A stretch of DNA of 20,277 nt, taken from contig MU130598.1 in the NCBI GenBank assembly GCA_015039465.1, forward strand, positions 1-20,277, written 5' to 3'. Positions 1 to 9,196 of this stretch are shown here, piece after piece (position 1 is the first letter of the stretch; every line of letters starts with the position of its first letter). The position numbers were made by a program, and so were the translations under genes. The DNA comes from Phlegmacium glaucopus (lineage: Eukaryota > Basidiomycota > Agaricomycetes > Agaricales > Cortinariaceae). The notes beneath the pieces are model-generated. The model saw nothing but the letters and a program-made list of their open reading frames with translations. It was not told the DNA's origin and did not search any database.

Positions 1-217
1 TTTTTTTTGAGCTCTTTGCCTCCTTTTTTCCTCCCAATTATGATTTACCAACGTCCCCTCCTTTACATACTAGTAAAAACCTTTATTTATTGATGTTTTG
101 AGCGGGAGGCTCAGGGTCGTTCAATTGAAGGGTAGGAACTAAACATTCTTAACGTTTCACCTTTAACATTTTTTCCTACTAGTAACAACTCACAATACTT
201 AATCATTCAAATTCTTA
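1..217 (+). promoter_or_regulatory. Upstream region and 5' UTR of the DUF6532-like gene
   Basis: No coding sequence is seen here. The first 80 bases are rich in C and T (several runs of T and CCTCC), as is common in fungal promoters. An AT-rich tttatttat stretch near 82-90 is the only TATA-like candidate. The stretch just before the ATG at 218 is rich in A, C and T. Assignment as a promoter rests on position only. Confidence 0.35.
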
Positions 218-2760
218 ATGGCCAAGTCCAGTGAAACCAAGAAAACAAACCGAAATGTTTCCAGACAACAGCTTCGGTCTGTAGTAATACCTCAGGATGT
301 CATCATGGAAGGTCAGTTGCTTAATACTAAAGCGTTCTTATCTTCACTTCTTTGCCATAGATGCTGTAGTCGCACTCCAAGGTACGTTTGGTTTACTCCA
401 GAGAAGACCTACTCGAGCCATGGACAGATGATACTACCCAACGTCGACCAGTTCGTGCTAATCGCGGTATTGGTGGGCAACGAGCTCAATTAGAAAAAGC
501 TTCGGCAATCGTTGGTGAAGGGCTTCTCAACAAAGTGACAGGACTGAAGCGCAGTCGAAACAATCTCATCACTGTGCCTGAAGATTTACCTGAAAATGAC
601 CTGGCACCGCCAATTCTAACTAAACGGGCACGAACTGCTAAAGTTGTGATTATAATCCCTTTTTTCTTCTTTCTTTTTCTTCTTTGTCTACAAATGTCGC
701 TAATGGTTTGTTGATCAAATAGGTTCCTCAGGCGACATCTAGTTCCATTGACCAGGCAGAACGACTCCCTGAAGCTGCCCCCCGGCCCGTCCTAATGTTC
801 GCAGCAAAAGGGTCTCCATATGGATTTCCAACCATCTCTAACAATCATGTGCTTGTGCCCACCAACGGCAGAGTCCTCCAATCCTCGACATTTGCACAAG
901 TCCGGCCTTCACAAAGCTCACTTAATAAGGAAAATATTCGAGCAAATACGCTGGCCAACGTCAACGAGGTGATTGATTCTTAATTTATTGCTCCAGTCTG
1001 CTGACTTTATTATATAGTCTGATGATGGCATTAGTTATCTATCTGACAATGGCAACAATGACGGCGATGGTGATAATGGTGATGGTAATGACGGAGATGA
1101 AGACAATGGCAGCAACAGCAACGTCGAACCTGATGACGGTGATGACAGTCGTAGTGAAATTTGCAATGCAGATGAGACGGATGGTGGTGAAAATGAAGCG
1201 GGAGATAATGATGATGACAATGATCGTCCTCAGGGTATTCATCTATTGCTTCAGCATCCTTAAAGCTAATGATCCTTCTCAGCAACTCCAATTGATGAAG
1301 CTCCCCTATCTGAAGATGAGACGGCAGGGGAGATCTTTATAAGGAGCCGCAAATCACGTCGTATTATAAGGGCAACTCCAGTATGTGATATGGATATTTT
1401 TATACATCACTAATGTTGAGTATACAGGAAGAAGAAGGCGGTGAAGAAGAAGAAGAAGGTCGCGAAGAAGGCAGCGAAGAAGAAGAAGCATGTGATGTCC
1501 TAGCACACCATCGTAAGAAAACCCGCTCCAACCAACCCCCCCAGCTTCAACGACTCTCAGCAGCAGCTAACCGTCAAGCATTCCACCAGCGCAATCACCA
1601 CGCTGCCCAAGACAGCAATGCAGAAGAGAGCGAAGGGGCTGATGACGAAGTGCAGGACTATGCCAAGACACGAGCCGCTCGCAATTCAAATTCATCTGGC
1701 AACGCTAAGCCTGACACACTGGCATTTTATAAAGGGAGTTCATGGAGTTCGATTCTCGTACAAGCAAAGATCAAGTACCGTCGTCATATCGCGCTCCATC
1801 ATGGCTTTCCGGACCGCGATGAGCATCTTGTCGATGCTCGTAAAATTTTATTCGAAGTAATTGCTCAATTTAAGGATGAGGGAGGTGTTATCGACGACAG
1901 TGAGTCCTAAAATGTTTTATATATATATATACACTTATTATCGCATAAAGCTTATCAACCAGTGCGTGAAATGGAGTGTTTGGTAAGTTAAACATTGTCC
2001 CTTGAATGTCTACGAAATTTGACTTTAGTTTTTAGATCTTTAAGGAAGGAGCATCATTCCGTGGTAAGTTAAAGACGGTAGCTCACAATGCAATCGAAAG
2101 AGCTTTTAGGGATGAGTTGGACCCACCGGACGAGTTTCAAAGCCAACGCGACTTACAATATGTTGTTGAGCAAAACATAGGTGATCTCTTAGCGGGCGGT
2201 AAATTTCTTATGAATGGAAAGGATGACGCGGTAAGGACTATTTTATTTTTTATTATCTCCTCCTAACAGCTTTTCATAGGGTCGAACAAACAATTTAGCG
2301 CATCCATGCATCCGTGACATCTGCATAAAGTTTTTTTACACTGGCAAAAATGCTCTAGCTCGCACTTTTCCTGACGATTTTCGAAACAGTATTCCAGACC
2401 ATGTTATAGCACTTGTTGCTACAACTGTGAGTTTTGGTCTTTTTATTTACCATCCCTTACTTACAATATTCTAGATGAGGCATTGTCTGCAACGATACGC
2501 ATCTGGAATGTTCATCGAAAGCAAATTTGAAGGCATCTTACAACATTCCGTCCACAGCCGGATGCTGGCCCTTATCGACCTAGTCAAATCCGATCCTTAC
2601 CATCGAGCAAAATATGATGCTAACCGTCGACAATGGGCCAAGCTAGGAATGTGAGTATGATATATCTTCATATTTATAGTAATTTACTATTTATTTCAGG
2701 CAACAGATGCATCCAGAAGACGAAGTTGAACGACACAATTTAGAAGTTATTTTGGATTAG
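218..2760 (+). CDS. DUF6532-like protein with acidic low-complexity region, 12 exons
   Basis: The spliced model is 218-311, 361-381, 428-642, 723-968, 1018-1234, 1283-1380, 1428-1899, 1963-1982, 2036-2230, 2280-2426, 2475-2650 and 2700-2760. Exons total 1962 nt, exactly 654 codons (653 aa plus TAG), open throughout. All 11 introns (46-80 nt) have GT..AG ends, many with strong donors such as GTATGT, GTGAGT and GTAAGT. The N-terminal ~190 residues are basic and Ser/Thr/Asn-rich. Residues ~193-262 are a D/N/G/E-rich tract and ~298-320 are mostly Glu. From about residue 400 the sequence looks globular and resembles DUF6532, a domain of unknown function frequent in Agaricomycetes: an RGKLK segment, a FFYTGKNALARTFP block, then an IPDHVIALVATT helix and a closing ILQHSVHSRM helix. 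The function is unknown. The weakest points are exon 2 (21 nt; acceptor at 427 or at 451, both in frame) and the 20-nt exon 8. It lies directly upstream of a retroelement but shows no break. Confidence 0.78.
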
Positions 2761-3171
2761 TAATCATTGCCAGCTTGCGAAATTTACCGTAATTTTTGTG
2801 ATAATTTTATTATGTTTGAATTGCTTAATACGGAAGTTGCTTAATATGGAAGTTGCTTAATATGGAAAATTCTAATTGCCTAATATGAAAAAAAAACAAT
2901 GATTACACAAGATTACACTGCAAGGGGAGACAACCTCCATAATACTACATAGACAAAGGACAGGGGTATATACTGCTTCTGAGTGATGCAAGGATACTAT
3001 GGAGTGCTACTAAACAGTGGGGCACAACTATATTGCACTACAGAATGCTATGGACCATTCAGAGATGCTACATAGCACCTCTATTTCACTACAGAATTAG
3101 GGACCCATGCTATGGCACTATATGACTATAAACCACTACATAGCAATCTGTAGCCTGGCCATAGTTTGCTG
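2761..3171. other. Gene-free interval between the DUF6532-like gene and the DIRS-type element
   Basis: No open frame with coding character is seen. It begins with the AT-rich 3' flank of the gene, passes a 16-bp tandem repeat and a run of A (2889-2897), then becomes a stretch built from recurring short words: CTACATAG at 2945, 3068 and 3136, CACTACAGAAT at 3036 and 3087, and several CTATGG words. It may contain the 5' non-coding end of the retrotransposon or an older decayed repeat. No clear boundary of the DIRS-type element could be found. Confidence 0.5.
2821..2890. repeat. 16-bp tandem repeat, three good units and a decayed fourth
   Basis: Units of ttgcttaatatggaag start at 2821, 2837 and 2853. 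The first has one C for T change. A looser copy (ttgcctaatatgaaa) follows at 2876-2890 and runs into poly-A. It lies about 60 bp past the stop codon of the upstream gene and may fall within its 3' UTR or terminator. Confidence 0.75.
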
Positions 3172-4879
3172 ATGTTGCGCAAAACGGAACTAGTCCGACT
3201 GGCAGACGATTTTGGAGTACTCGCTGAAGGCTCCGTCGTCGAAATTCGCTCACGGCTCAAGATACATTTAGACGAAAATCGAGAAAATCTTTTTCGCAAT
3301 CCCATGTACAGGGCGCTTTATCCAAGGCGTCAACACCGGGGACCTCAGCCTCCCTTAGCAGCACCTCAGCCCGAAATTGGAACACCATCCGTCAGGATGT
3401 CAATTTCCCCAGAGCCGTCAAACCATTCCGCTGCTTCATGGGGTGGTATCGTAGACCCCCATTTTCAGTCGCCACCAATCACTCCTCCTCGTCATCACAC
3501 TCCAGCATACTCTATGAATTCCATAGAAAGGTATTCCCCTGTACCACAGCATGAAGCTGCTATCGAACGTAAGCAATTTTCTTTGATTTGTCATATTACA
3601 TACAAATATTTTTATGTGTATTATCCACTTGATTGATATTTCGGTTGAACTATAATTCAACCGCGAGGATATGAACATCCAATCTTTTGCCATTCATAGG
3701 CCACCAAGGATATATATATATATAATTTCTTTTATTATTATAAAATCACCCATTTACGCTTTTATTAACCACTATATTATCATAGTCCCAGTTGATGCAT
3801 TACATGCTATTCCTGACGAGCCGGTCTTCGCACCCGCCATCGTCCCAGCTCTGCATGCTGCTATCGTGGAAACTCCACGTCAATCCAGTAACACCCCTCT
3901 CCGTAAACGGCCATCGTGCATTCCTGGCTTTACAGCCAATAATGCCGCGTTCCTTGTACCCGATCATATTCGGAAGAAATTCGTGGACGGTTGGAATTCC
4001 CATGTTCCACTCACGTATCTAACCGACAAAGGATGCATCTTCAAAAGTAAAGTACTGAATAATACCTCACACGACTTAATTACTATTGACGAATCAAATG
4101 GTCGAATCATGTCCACTGCAAAGCCACTATCCGATGATGGAGAACTCGATATCACCTTCGATGAATGGCACCAGGCATGGAGACGCCTCCACGATCTCAT
4201 TGGTACCTTCTTGCCAGACGAAGCTGGAATGTGGCAGGCCCATTATTCGTTTATACTAAACAACGATAACAGGGCCGAGATGTGGCCTCTTTATCTTGCT
4301 TACGACATTGAGATTCGAAAACGAGCCACACAATTCCCTATCGACCCTTCACAATTCTCTATAGGCATATGGAACGATCTAGAGACTCGCTACATGGCTA
4401 AAAAAGTATACACACAAGTTCAAACCGATTTGAGGTCTCAATCGACTCATGCTGGTCCATCCAATATAAATCACTCTCCTTCCCACTCTCGTTTCCATCC
4501 ATATACCTATCAAAACAATGAACACGCTCAATTTTCAGCGCGAGGTTCCTTTCGAGGCCAGCCATCCCGAAACCTATCCCAACGTTTCGCACAATCAAAC
4601 CATGCTAAAGCAGGAAGATGCATTTTCTGCGGCGACACCACTAAATCTCACATCTCTCGGAACTGCACCGCTGTCAACCTCGTCAACGGCACACCATGCC
4701 ACTTACTTAAACTCGGACCAGCCGGCTCTAGACAGGACAAAGCAGGAAAACTATATTGTTTCGCCTGGAATGGATTCTCTGGCTGCGACCAGAACCCATC
4801 CTGTCAACGAGGCGAACACTGGTGCTCCCTGTGCGGCACTAAAACTCACAATGCCCAACAATGTGGATCCGCTTCGTGA
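3172..4879 (+). CDS. Gag-like nucleocapsid protein of a DIRS-type retrotransposon, one intron
   Basis: Exons 3172-3568 and 3786-4879 join in frame to 1491 nt (496 aa). The ATG at 3172 is chosen because the sequence from there looks like a SAP-type DNA-binding helix pair (LRKTELVRLADDFG...EIRSRLKIHL). A Pro/Ser/His-rich linker follows, then a globular part with WNSHVP, FDEWHQAWRRL and WPLYLAYDIEIRKR blocks. The C-terminus holds Cys/His fingers: CX2CX6HX4C at CIFCGDTTKSHISRNC, a CX8CX5CX4H group, and a classical CX2CX4HX4C knuckle at CSLCGTKTHNAQQC. Such proteins package element RNA. The intron (3569-3785) has a GTAAGC donor, a ttaac branch-like site and a catag acceptor; at 217 nt it is longer than host introns. 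The last 362 nt overlap the RT ORF in another frame. No internal stop is seen, so this ORF looks intact. Confidence 0.8.
3569..3785 (+). other. Probable spliceosomal intron in the gag ORF, containing a hairpin
   Basis: It has a GTAAGC donor and a TATCATAG acceptor, and removal restores one frame from the SAP-like N-terminus to the zinc-finger C-terminus. Inside lies a perfect 8-bp inverted repeat, cggttgaa (3642-3649) and ttcaaccg (3656-3663) with a 6-nt loop, followed by an AT run. The translation is low-complexity and unlike the flanking exons, which supports it being non-coding. Confidence 0.65.
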
Positions 4880-5741
4880 ATTTTTTCCGATAGTAACTCC
4901 CTTCCTCCCAGATGAGTGGGAGAAGGTGCTACATAATATAAATGTACATAGCCCTTACCAAGACATTCCCCAATACTTAAGATCCGGATTCGACATGGGT
5001 GTTTATAATTCACCATCTATTACTTTCACGCCGCCTAATCACAGCTCAGCTACATCACGACCCGATATCGTACTAGCACATATAAACAAAGAACTCTCGC
5101 TCAAACGCTATACAGGGCCATTCTCCCGATCTAGACTAGAACACATCATAGGACCGTTCCGATCCTCGCCATTAGGAATCGTTCTAAAACCACATACCAC
5201 CGATGAATTCAGAGTTGTCCAAGACTTCTCCTTCCCTCGCGACGATCCACTACTATCCTCCGTAAACACAGAAATCGATATGGAAAAATTCAAATGTGAT
5301 TGGGGGACTTTCGACGACATCAGGAAAATCGTAGTCAATGCCCCTGCCGGGACTGAAGCGGCAACGCTAGATGTCGATGCTGCATATCGTCGATGTCCAA
5401 TCATTCCATCACAACAACGAAATTTCATTATCCATTGGAACAACTTATTCTACATTGACCATGACGCCCCTTTCGGCGCTGCAAGTTCAGGAGGAGTATT
5501 CGGTAAAATGGCCGACACCATGACAGTAGTATCGACAGCAAAAAGTTTCGAACCGGTGATACACTGTCAGTACGCTAGGTGCTGTACTAACTGAGGTGTG
5601 ATGCGGCTCGGGGCTTCGGTGGCCTAAACACTGAGTCCAGTATATGCAGAAAGGTTCCAACTAAAGTAGGGCGACGAGATATGAGACGAGTGAAATGAGG
5701 AGCGATGTAATGACAAAAGGGCAACGAAGTAATGAAGTGGC

Positions 5742-5871
5742 GATGCAGTGACGAAGGGGAGATGCAGTGACGAAGGGGAGACGCAGTGACGAAGGGGAGA
5801 CGCAGTGATGAAGGGGGGGACGCAGTGACGAAGGGGCGACGCAGTGACGAAGGGGCGACGCAGTGACGAAG
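5742..5871. repeat. Minisatellite block 1, 19-bp unit
   Basis: About seven near-identical units of gacgcagtgacgaagggga (or ending ggggc) run head to tail, with more decayed copies from about 5675. One unit is stretched by extra G residues. The block sits in the left third of the nested insertion and is related in sequence to the block at 6381-6511. Confidence 0.85.
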
Positions 5872-6380
5872 TATAGTCGCTGTATGGGCGACTCACAGTA
5901 AAATGCAATGAAACGAAGGCGAACGACGAGAGAGACGATGACAAGACTTAATTCTATACTCTGGGGAGAGAGGCGAATACTTTCTTCTTGTTCTGTAACT
6001 AAGTTACATGGGTTTTTTATAGTAGAGGTGATTAGAATAAATGGGGAAATGAAGCACAAGGTGTGTGGAGTAAATAGCATCAAAAGCATAAGGAGTTAAG
6101 TGAGAAAATACAAAAAGTCGCACCATAAGATAAAAGGAGCATGGAGAATAACTGGTAGCTAGGTAACAGTAAAATGATGCGAACATGATTTTGGCACGGT
6201 GAGGGGATGCATAAAAGTAGGAATGATAGGAAATCAAAAGAAGCAAAGTGATGCGCAGCATGGGCGACTTTTAGGAAAATAGGTAATGATGAAGATGGTG
6301 AACAGGGTGGAAAGGGCGATGTAGCAACAAGAGGGGTGATGTAGGACTGAAAGGTGTGACATAGTGACAAGGGCAATGTG

Positions 6381-6511
6381 GCAATGAGAGGGGCGATATG
6401 GCGACTAGAGGGGCGACATGGCGACTAGAGGGGCAACGTAGCGATGAGAGGGGCAACGTAGCGATGAGAGGGGCAACGTAGCGACTAGAGGGGCGACATG
6501 GTGACAAAAGG
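6381..6511. repeat. Minisatellite block 2, 20-bp unit
   Basis: Six exact 20-bp steps from 6381 to 6500 follow the pattern gcgactagaggggcgacatg or gcgatgagaggggcaacgta. Degenerate copies lie on both sides (about 6310-6380 and 6501-6520). It shares the core GAGGGGCGAC / GAAGGGGCGAC with block 1, so both probably grew from one ancestral unit. Confidence 0.85.
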
Positions 6512-7558
6512 GCAATTCCAGTTGGTAGAGCATAGCCATGTTCATCACCGGTTAAAAATTGGGTCGACGACTTCGTATACTTCCGCTACCCGCTCGATTC
6601 ATCGACAGACACACTCGTTTTTCCATATTCATTACAAGATCTATATGATTTAGCAAACCAGCTGGGCTGGCCATGGAAAGAATCTAAGACCAAACCATTT
6701 GCTTCAAGTTTCAAATACTTAGGCTTCATTTGGGATATTCCATCCAAATCTGTCGAAATCCCACAGGATAAAAAGACACGTTATTTACTAAAGCTCGAAC
6801 CCTGGATATCAGGAAACAAATTTACCTTAAAAGACGCGGAATCGTTGCAAGGGACCCTCGTCCACTGCTCATTAGCACTCCCACAGGGTCGTTCGCGCTT
6901 ACCAGCGATTTCTCGATTCACATCTTCTTTCGCTCATACACATTCCTCCTTCGCACGCAAAACACCCAATTCGAGCGTCTTATCTGACGTACGATGGTGG
7001 CAAGAACAACTTTCACTCACTTTTTGTGGTTCAACTCTGGCGTCACCTCCACAAGAATCCAAAACCGAGTTTTGGGTTGATGCATCCTCTTCTTGGGGTA
7101 TTGGTGTCGTATTCAACGGAGAATGGGATTCTTGGAGATTAAAAGATGGATGGAATAAAAACGGCCGAAATATCGGTTGGGCCGAATTTATCGCTATCGA
7201 AATTGGTTTATTGCTTGCTATCTTTCGCGGTTTCTCCAACATACATTTCCTCATAAAGTCAGATAATCAAGGAGTTATCCACGCTATAGAAGGAGGAAAA
7301 TCTTGAAGCCCAGAACAAAATGCCGTTTTACAACGGATTACTCTACTTTTAAGCACTCATAGTATTTGGATATCATCACTTTATGTTCCATCTTCCACAA
7401 ACATCGCCGACAAGCCTTCTCGAGGTCTACCTATACCTAACATACCCCGTAGTCCAGACACGTTCGAATTACCTGCAGTTCTGACACCTTTTTTATCTCT
7501 CGCTTTATTACCTTAATTACAATGATTACTAATATTATCTCTTCTCGTACCACTTATT

Positions 7559-8761
7559 ATGCGTTCGTTAACAACTTCATCTGCCAACGCTCATTTTACC
7601 ACAGTCCCTCCTATTATTATACCTATTAATGCTAATTCCACCTATAATACCTCGCCTGCCTCTACTAGTAACCTACCCACGTCGTTGACAGCAGCACCGA
7701 GCCACACACAACATCATCCCATTCTTTTCCAAACGCCAACCCTCTTGCAGACCCATAATCAACCACATAACCACCATTTATCCATCAAAACACAACAACA
7801 CATCTACAATGTCTTACAAAAAGGATGGGCTAATGTCACCGTAAACCGTTATTCTAGCACAATACAAGAGTTCGCACGTTTCTGTGATTCAGAAAACATA
7901 CCAAACCATCTACGATTACCTGCCGACGAGTTCGTCTTATGTGCATTCGCAGCATCAAGCGCAGGAAGACACGCAGGAAATACCGCGAGAGGAAGAATCT
8001 CAGCCATCAAAACATGGCACACTATTCACAACGTTGAATGGAAAGGCAGCGCACGCCTTCGTTACGTTCTAAACGGTGTCGACCGTCTTGCTCCAGCTAA
8101 GTCTACAAAACCACCACGTATACCTATCAATATCACCATGCTATCACACCTCGTCAATGCACTCAATTTATTAGACCCTCTAGATGCAGCATGCGCGGCC
8201 TGCGCAGTCACTGCCTTTTGGGGACAATGTCGCTTAGGCAAGCTATTACCCTCTCGTATTGCCGACTCATCCACTCTCGTGCTACCATCTCGTACCGACC
8301 TCAAAAGATCCCCTCGTAACCCATCAGCCTACATGCTCCATTTGCCACACACGAAAACCCACCACCGAGGACAAGACGTGGTCATCGTCGAGCAACGAGA
8401 CCCCATTAACCCCATTTCACTATTAAAGAACCACCTACATATAAGTCATACCCCGCACACACTCCCCCTGTTTGCTTACGCTACCCACGAAGGCCATCGT
8501 TCATTCACCAAAAAGACTTTTCTTCAACGCTGCAACCACATTTGGCAATCTCTAGGATATCCGCACATGACTGGCCACTGTTTCCGCATTGGTGGCACCA
8601 CGGAATTACTCATCGCAGGGACACCCCCTGACGTAGTCAAAGCCATGGGACGATGGTCTTCGGATTCCTTCCACCGATATTGGAGAGCACTCGACGACAT
8701 AGTCCCTCAACACGTCCGTAACTTGTCAATCAATCCACGAAGGCGACATCATACTACCTGA
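7559..8761 (+). CDS. Tyrosine recombinase of the DIRS-type element, apparently intact
   Basis: This is a 400-residue ORF from ATG 7559 to TGA 8761. An upstream in-frame TGA at 7523 fixes the start region. Residues ~75-180 form an N-terminal SAM-like helical domain (KGWANVTVNRYSSTIQEFARFC). The catalytic domain shows the tyrosine-recombinase signature: Arg225 in GQCRLGKLLPSR, Lys266 in HTKTHHRG, His340-x-x-Arg343 in GHCFRIGG, Trp366 in GRWSSDS (common in place of the second His) and the nucleophile Tyr374 in FHRYWR. The enzyme is expected to insert the circular cDNA of the element by strand exchange, without target duplication. It follows RT/RNase H by 42 nt, the usual 3' position in DIRS-like elements. 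Lys226-228 context reads CRLGK, where a Glu is often seen in relatives. No stop or frameshift is visible, in contrast to the RT. Confidence 0.92.
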   Translation: MRSLTTSSANAHFTTVPPIIIPINANSTYNTSPASTSNLPTSLTAAPSHTQHHPILFQTPTLLQTHNQPHNHHLSIKTQQHIYNVLQKGWANVTVNRYSSTIQEFARFCDSENIPNHLRLPADEFVLCAFAASSAGRHAGNTARGRISAIKTWHTIHNVEWKGSARLRYVLNGVDRLAPAKSTKPPRIPINITMLSHLVNALNLLDPLDAACAACAVTAFWGQCRLGKLLPSRIADSSTLVLPSRTDLKRSPRNPSAYMLHLPHTKTHHRGQDVVIVEQRDPINPISLLKNHLHISHTPHTLPLFAYATHEGHRSFTKKTFLQRCNHIWQSLGYPHMTGHCFRIGGTTELLIAGTPPDVVKAMGRWSSDSFHRYWRALDDIVPQHVRNLSINPRRRHHTT

Positions 8762-8959
8762 AACCGCCATTTGGGGGCTAGACGATGGTGTCACCGTCGT
8801 CTGGGCGATTTGGGGGTTAGCCGCCGGCACCCCATCGGTCCGAGCCCTAGAGCTTTTCGACGACCTTTTGCCCGTCAAAACTCTTCACCCAACCTCACTA
8901 CTGACAGGTATATTTATTTATATACTTAGCACCTCTCGTAGCGCGAACAAGTGTTCGAG
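8762..8959 (+). other. Probable 3' terminal region of the DIRS-type element
   Basis: This is non-coding DNA after the recombinase stop. A near-perfect palindrome spans 8780-8802 (arms AGACGAtGGTG / CACCgTCGTCT). It is flanked by a 13-bp direct repeat, atttgggggctag at 8769 and atttgggggttag at 8808. DIRS-group elements end in inverted or split direct repeats with internal complementary parts, so this may be part of the terminus. No matching sequence was found upstream of gag. Beyond about 8905 the DNA becomes AT-rich, and the tandem-unit sequence starts at about 8960. Confidence 0.5.
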
Positions 8960-9196
8960 ATTGGCGCATACTCCGCTGGTAGGCATCATCGATCGGTCTT
9001 GAAAGCTTGAAATTTGAAAGTTCAGAGCACGGTAGGTAAGACAGAAGCTCTTTTTTTTTTGTACAGAAGAAAACTTGAGGATCATAGTTACAGAACACAG
9101 ACTCATCAACATATTGTACAGAAGGAAAACGCGGGGATCATGGCAGTGACAGATACTAACTACGTATTGTGCCTAAGGGGACAGCATCAAGAAGCA

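Larger units (their letters stand above)
5552..6552. mobile_element. Nested non-autonomous insertion in the RT with ACCGGT target duplication
   Basis: The hexamer ACCGGT at 5552-5557 is repeated at 6547-6552, with 989 bp of non-coding DNA (5558-6546) between. Removing the insert and one hexamer rejoins RT motifs B and C in frame, giving FEPVKNWVDD, so the borders are well supported. The ends start GAT and finish ATC. The subterminal parts share a loosely inverted word: GCTGTACTAACTG near the left end, and GCTCTACCAACTG on the complement near the right end. Two related minisatellite blocks sit in the outer thirds, around an AT-richer core. No protein is coded, so it depends on enzymes from elsewhere. 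The class is not recognised. Confidence 0.8.
4518..7516 (+). pseudogene. DIRS-type reverse transcriptase/RNase H ORF, split by an insertion and an internal stop
   Basis: The ORF begins at ATG 4518 inside gag, in the +1 frame relative to gag. Its first ~115 residues are Ser/Thr/Pro-rich. RT motifs follow: SPLGIVLKP then EFRVVQDFSFP (residues ~217-240), motif A LDVDAAYR (284-291) and motif B APFGAASSGG (317-326). The frame then enters a 989-bp insertion after 5557 and stops at 5594. RT sequence resumes at 6553 with motif C, WVDDFVYF (Val-Asp-Asp coded at 6563-6571), and a thumb-like FKYLGFIWDI block. RNase H acidic residues are visible as VDASS (Asp 7079), WAEF (Glu 7184) and KSDNQG (Asp 7262). 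A TGA at 7304 stops the frame. Past it the frame stays open to TAA 7516 and holds the last RNase H signature, NIADKPSRG (Asp 7409). Without the insertion and one target-site copy the parts form a 668-codon frame with one nonsense codon. The ORF cannot make a complete enzyme as it stands. Confidence 0.88.

Noticed and set aside
388..714. A separate single-exon gene in the first kilobase
   Set aside because: Its frame is exon 3 of the spliced DUF6532-like gene, and its tail reads through a T-rich intron.
1031..1291. Minus-strand His/Cys-rich, Ser/Pro-rich and Ile/Val-rich frames
   Set aside because: They are antisense shadows of the Asp/Asn/Gly low-complexity exon of the DUF6532-like gene.
5624..6507. 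Several minus-strand open frames of 78-142 codons through the nested insertion
   Set aside because: They translate the minisatellites into repeated Ser/Pro/Leu/His-rich strings and have no gene-like structure.
5742..6511. Direct repeats resembling a CRISPR array
   Set aside because: Units are 19-20 bp, head to tail, with no unique spacers, in a eukaryotic transposon; they are minisatellites.
6516..6546. A tRNA gene suggested by CAGTTGGTAGAGCA
   Set aside because: No acceptor stem, anticodon arm or T arm can be formed around the word.
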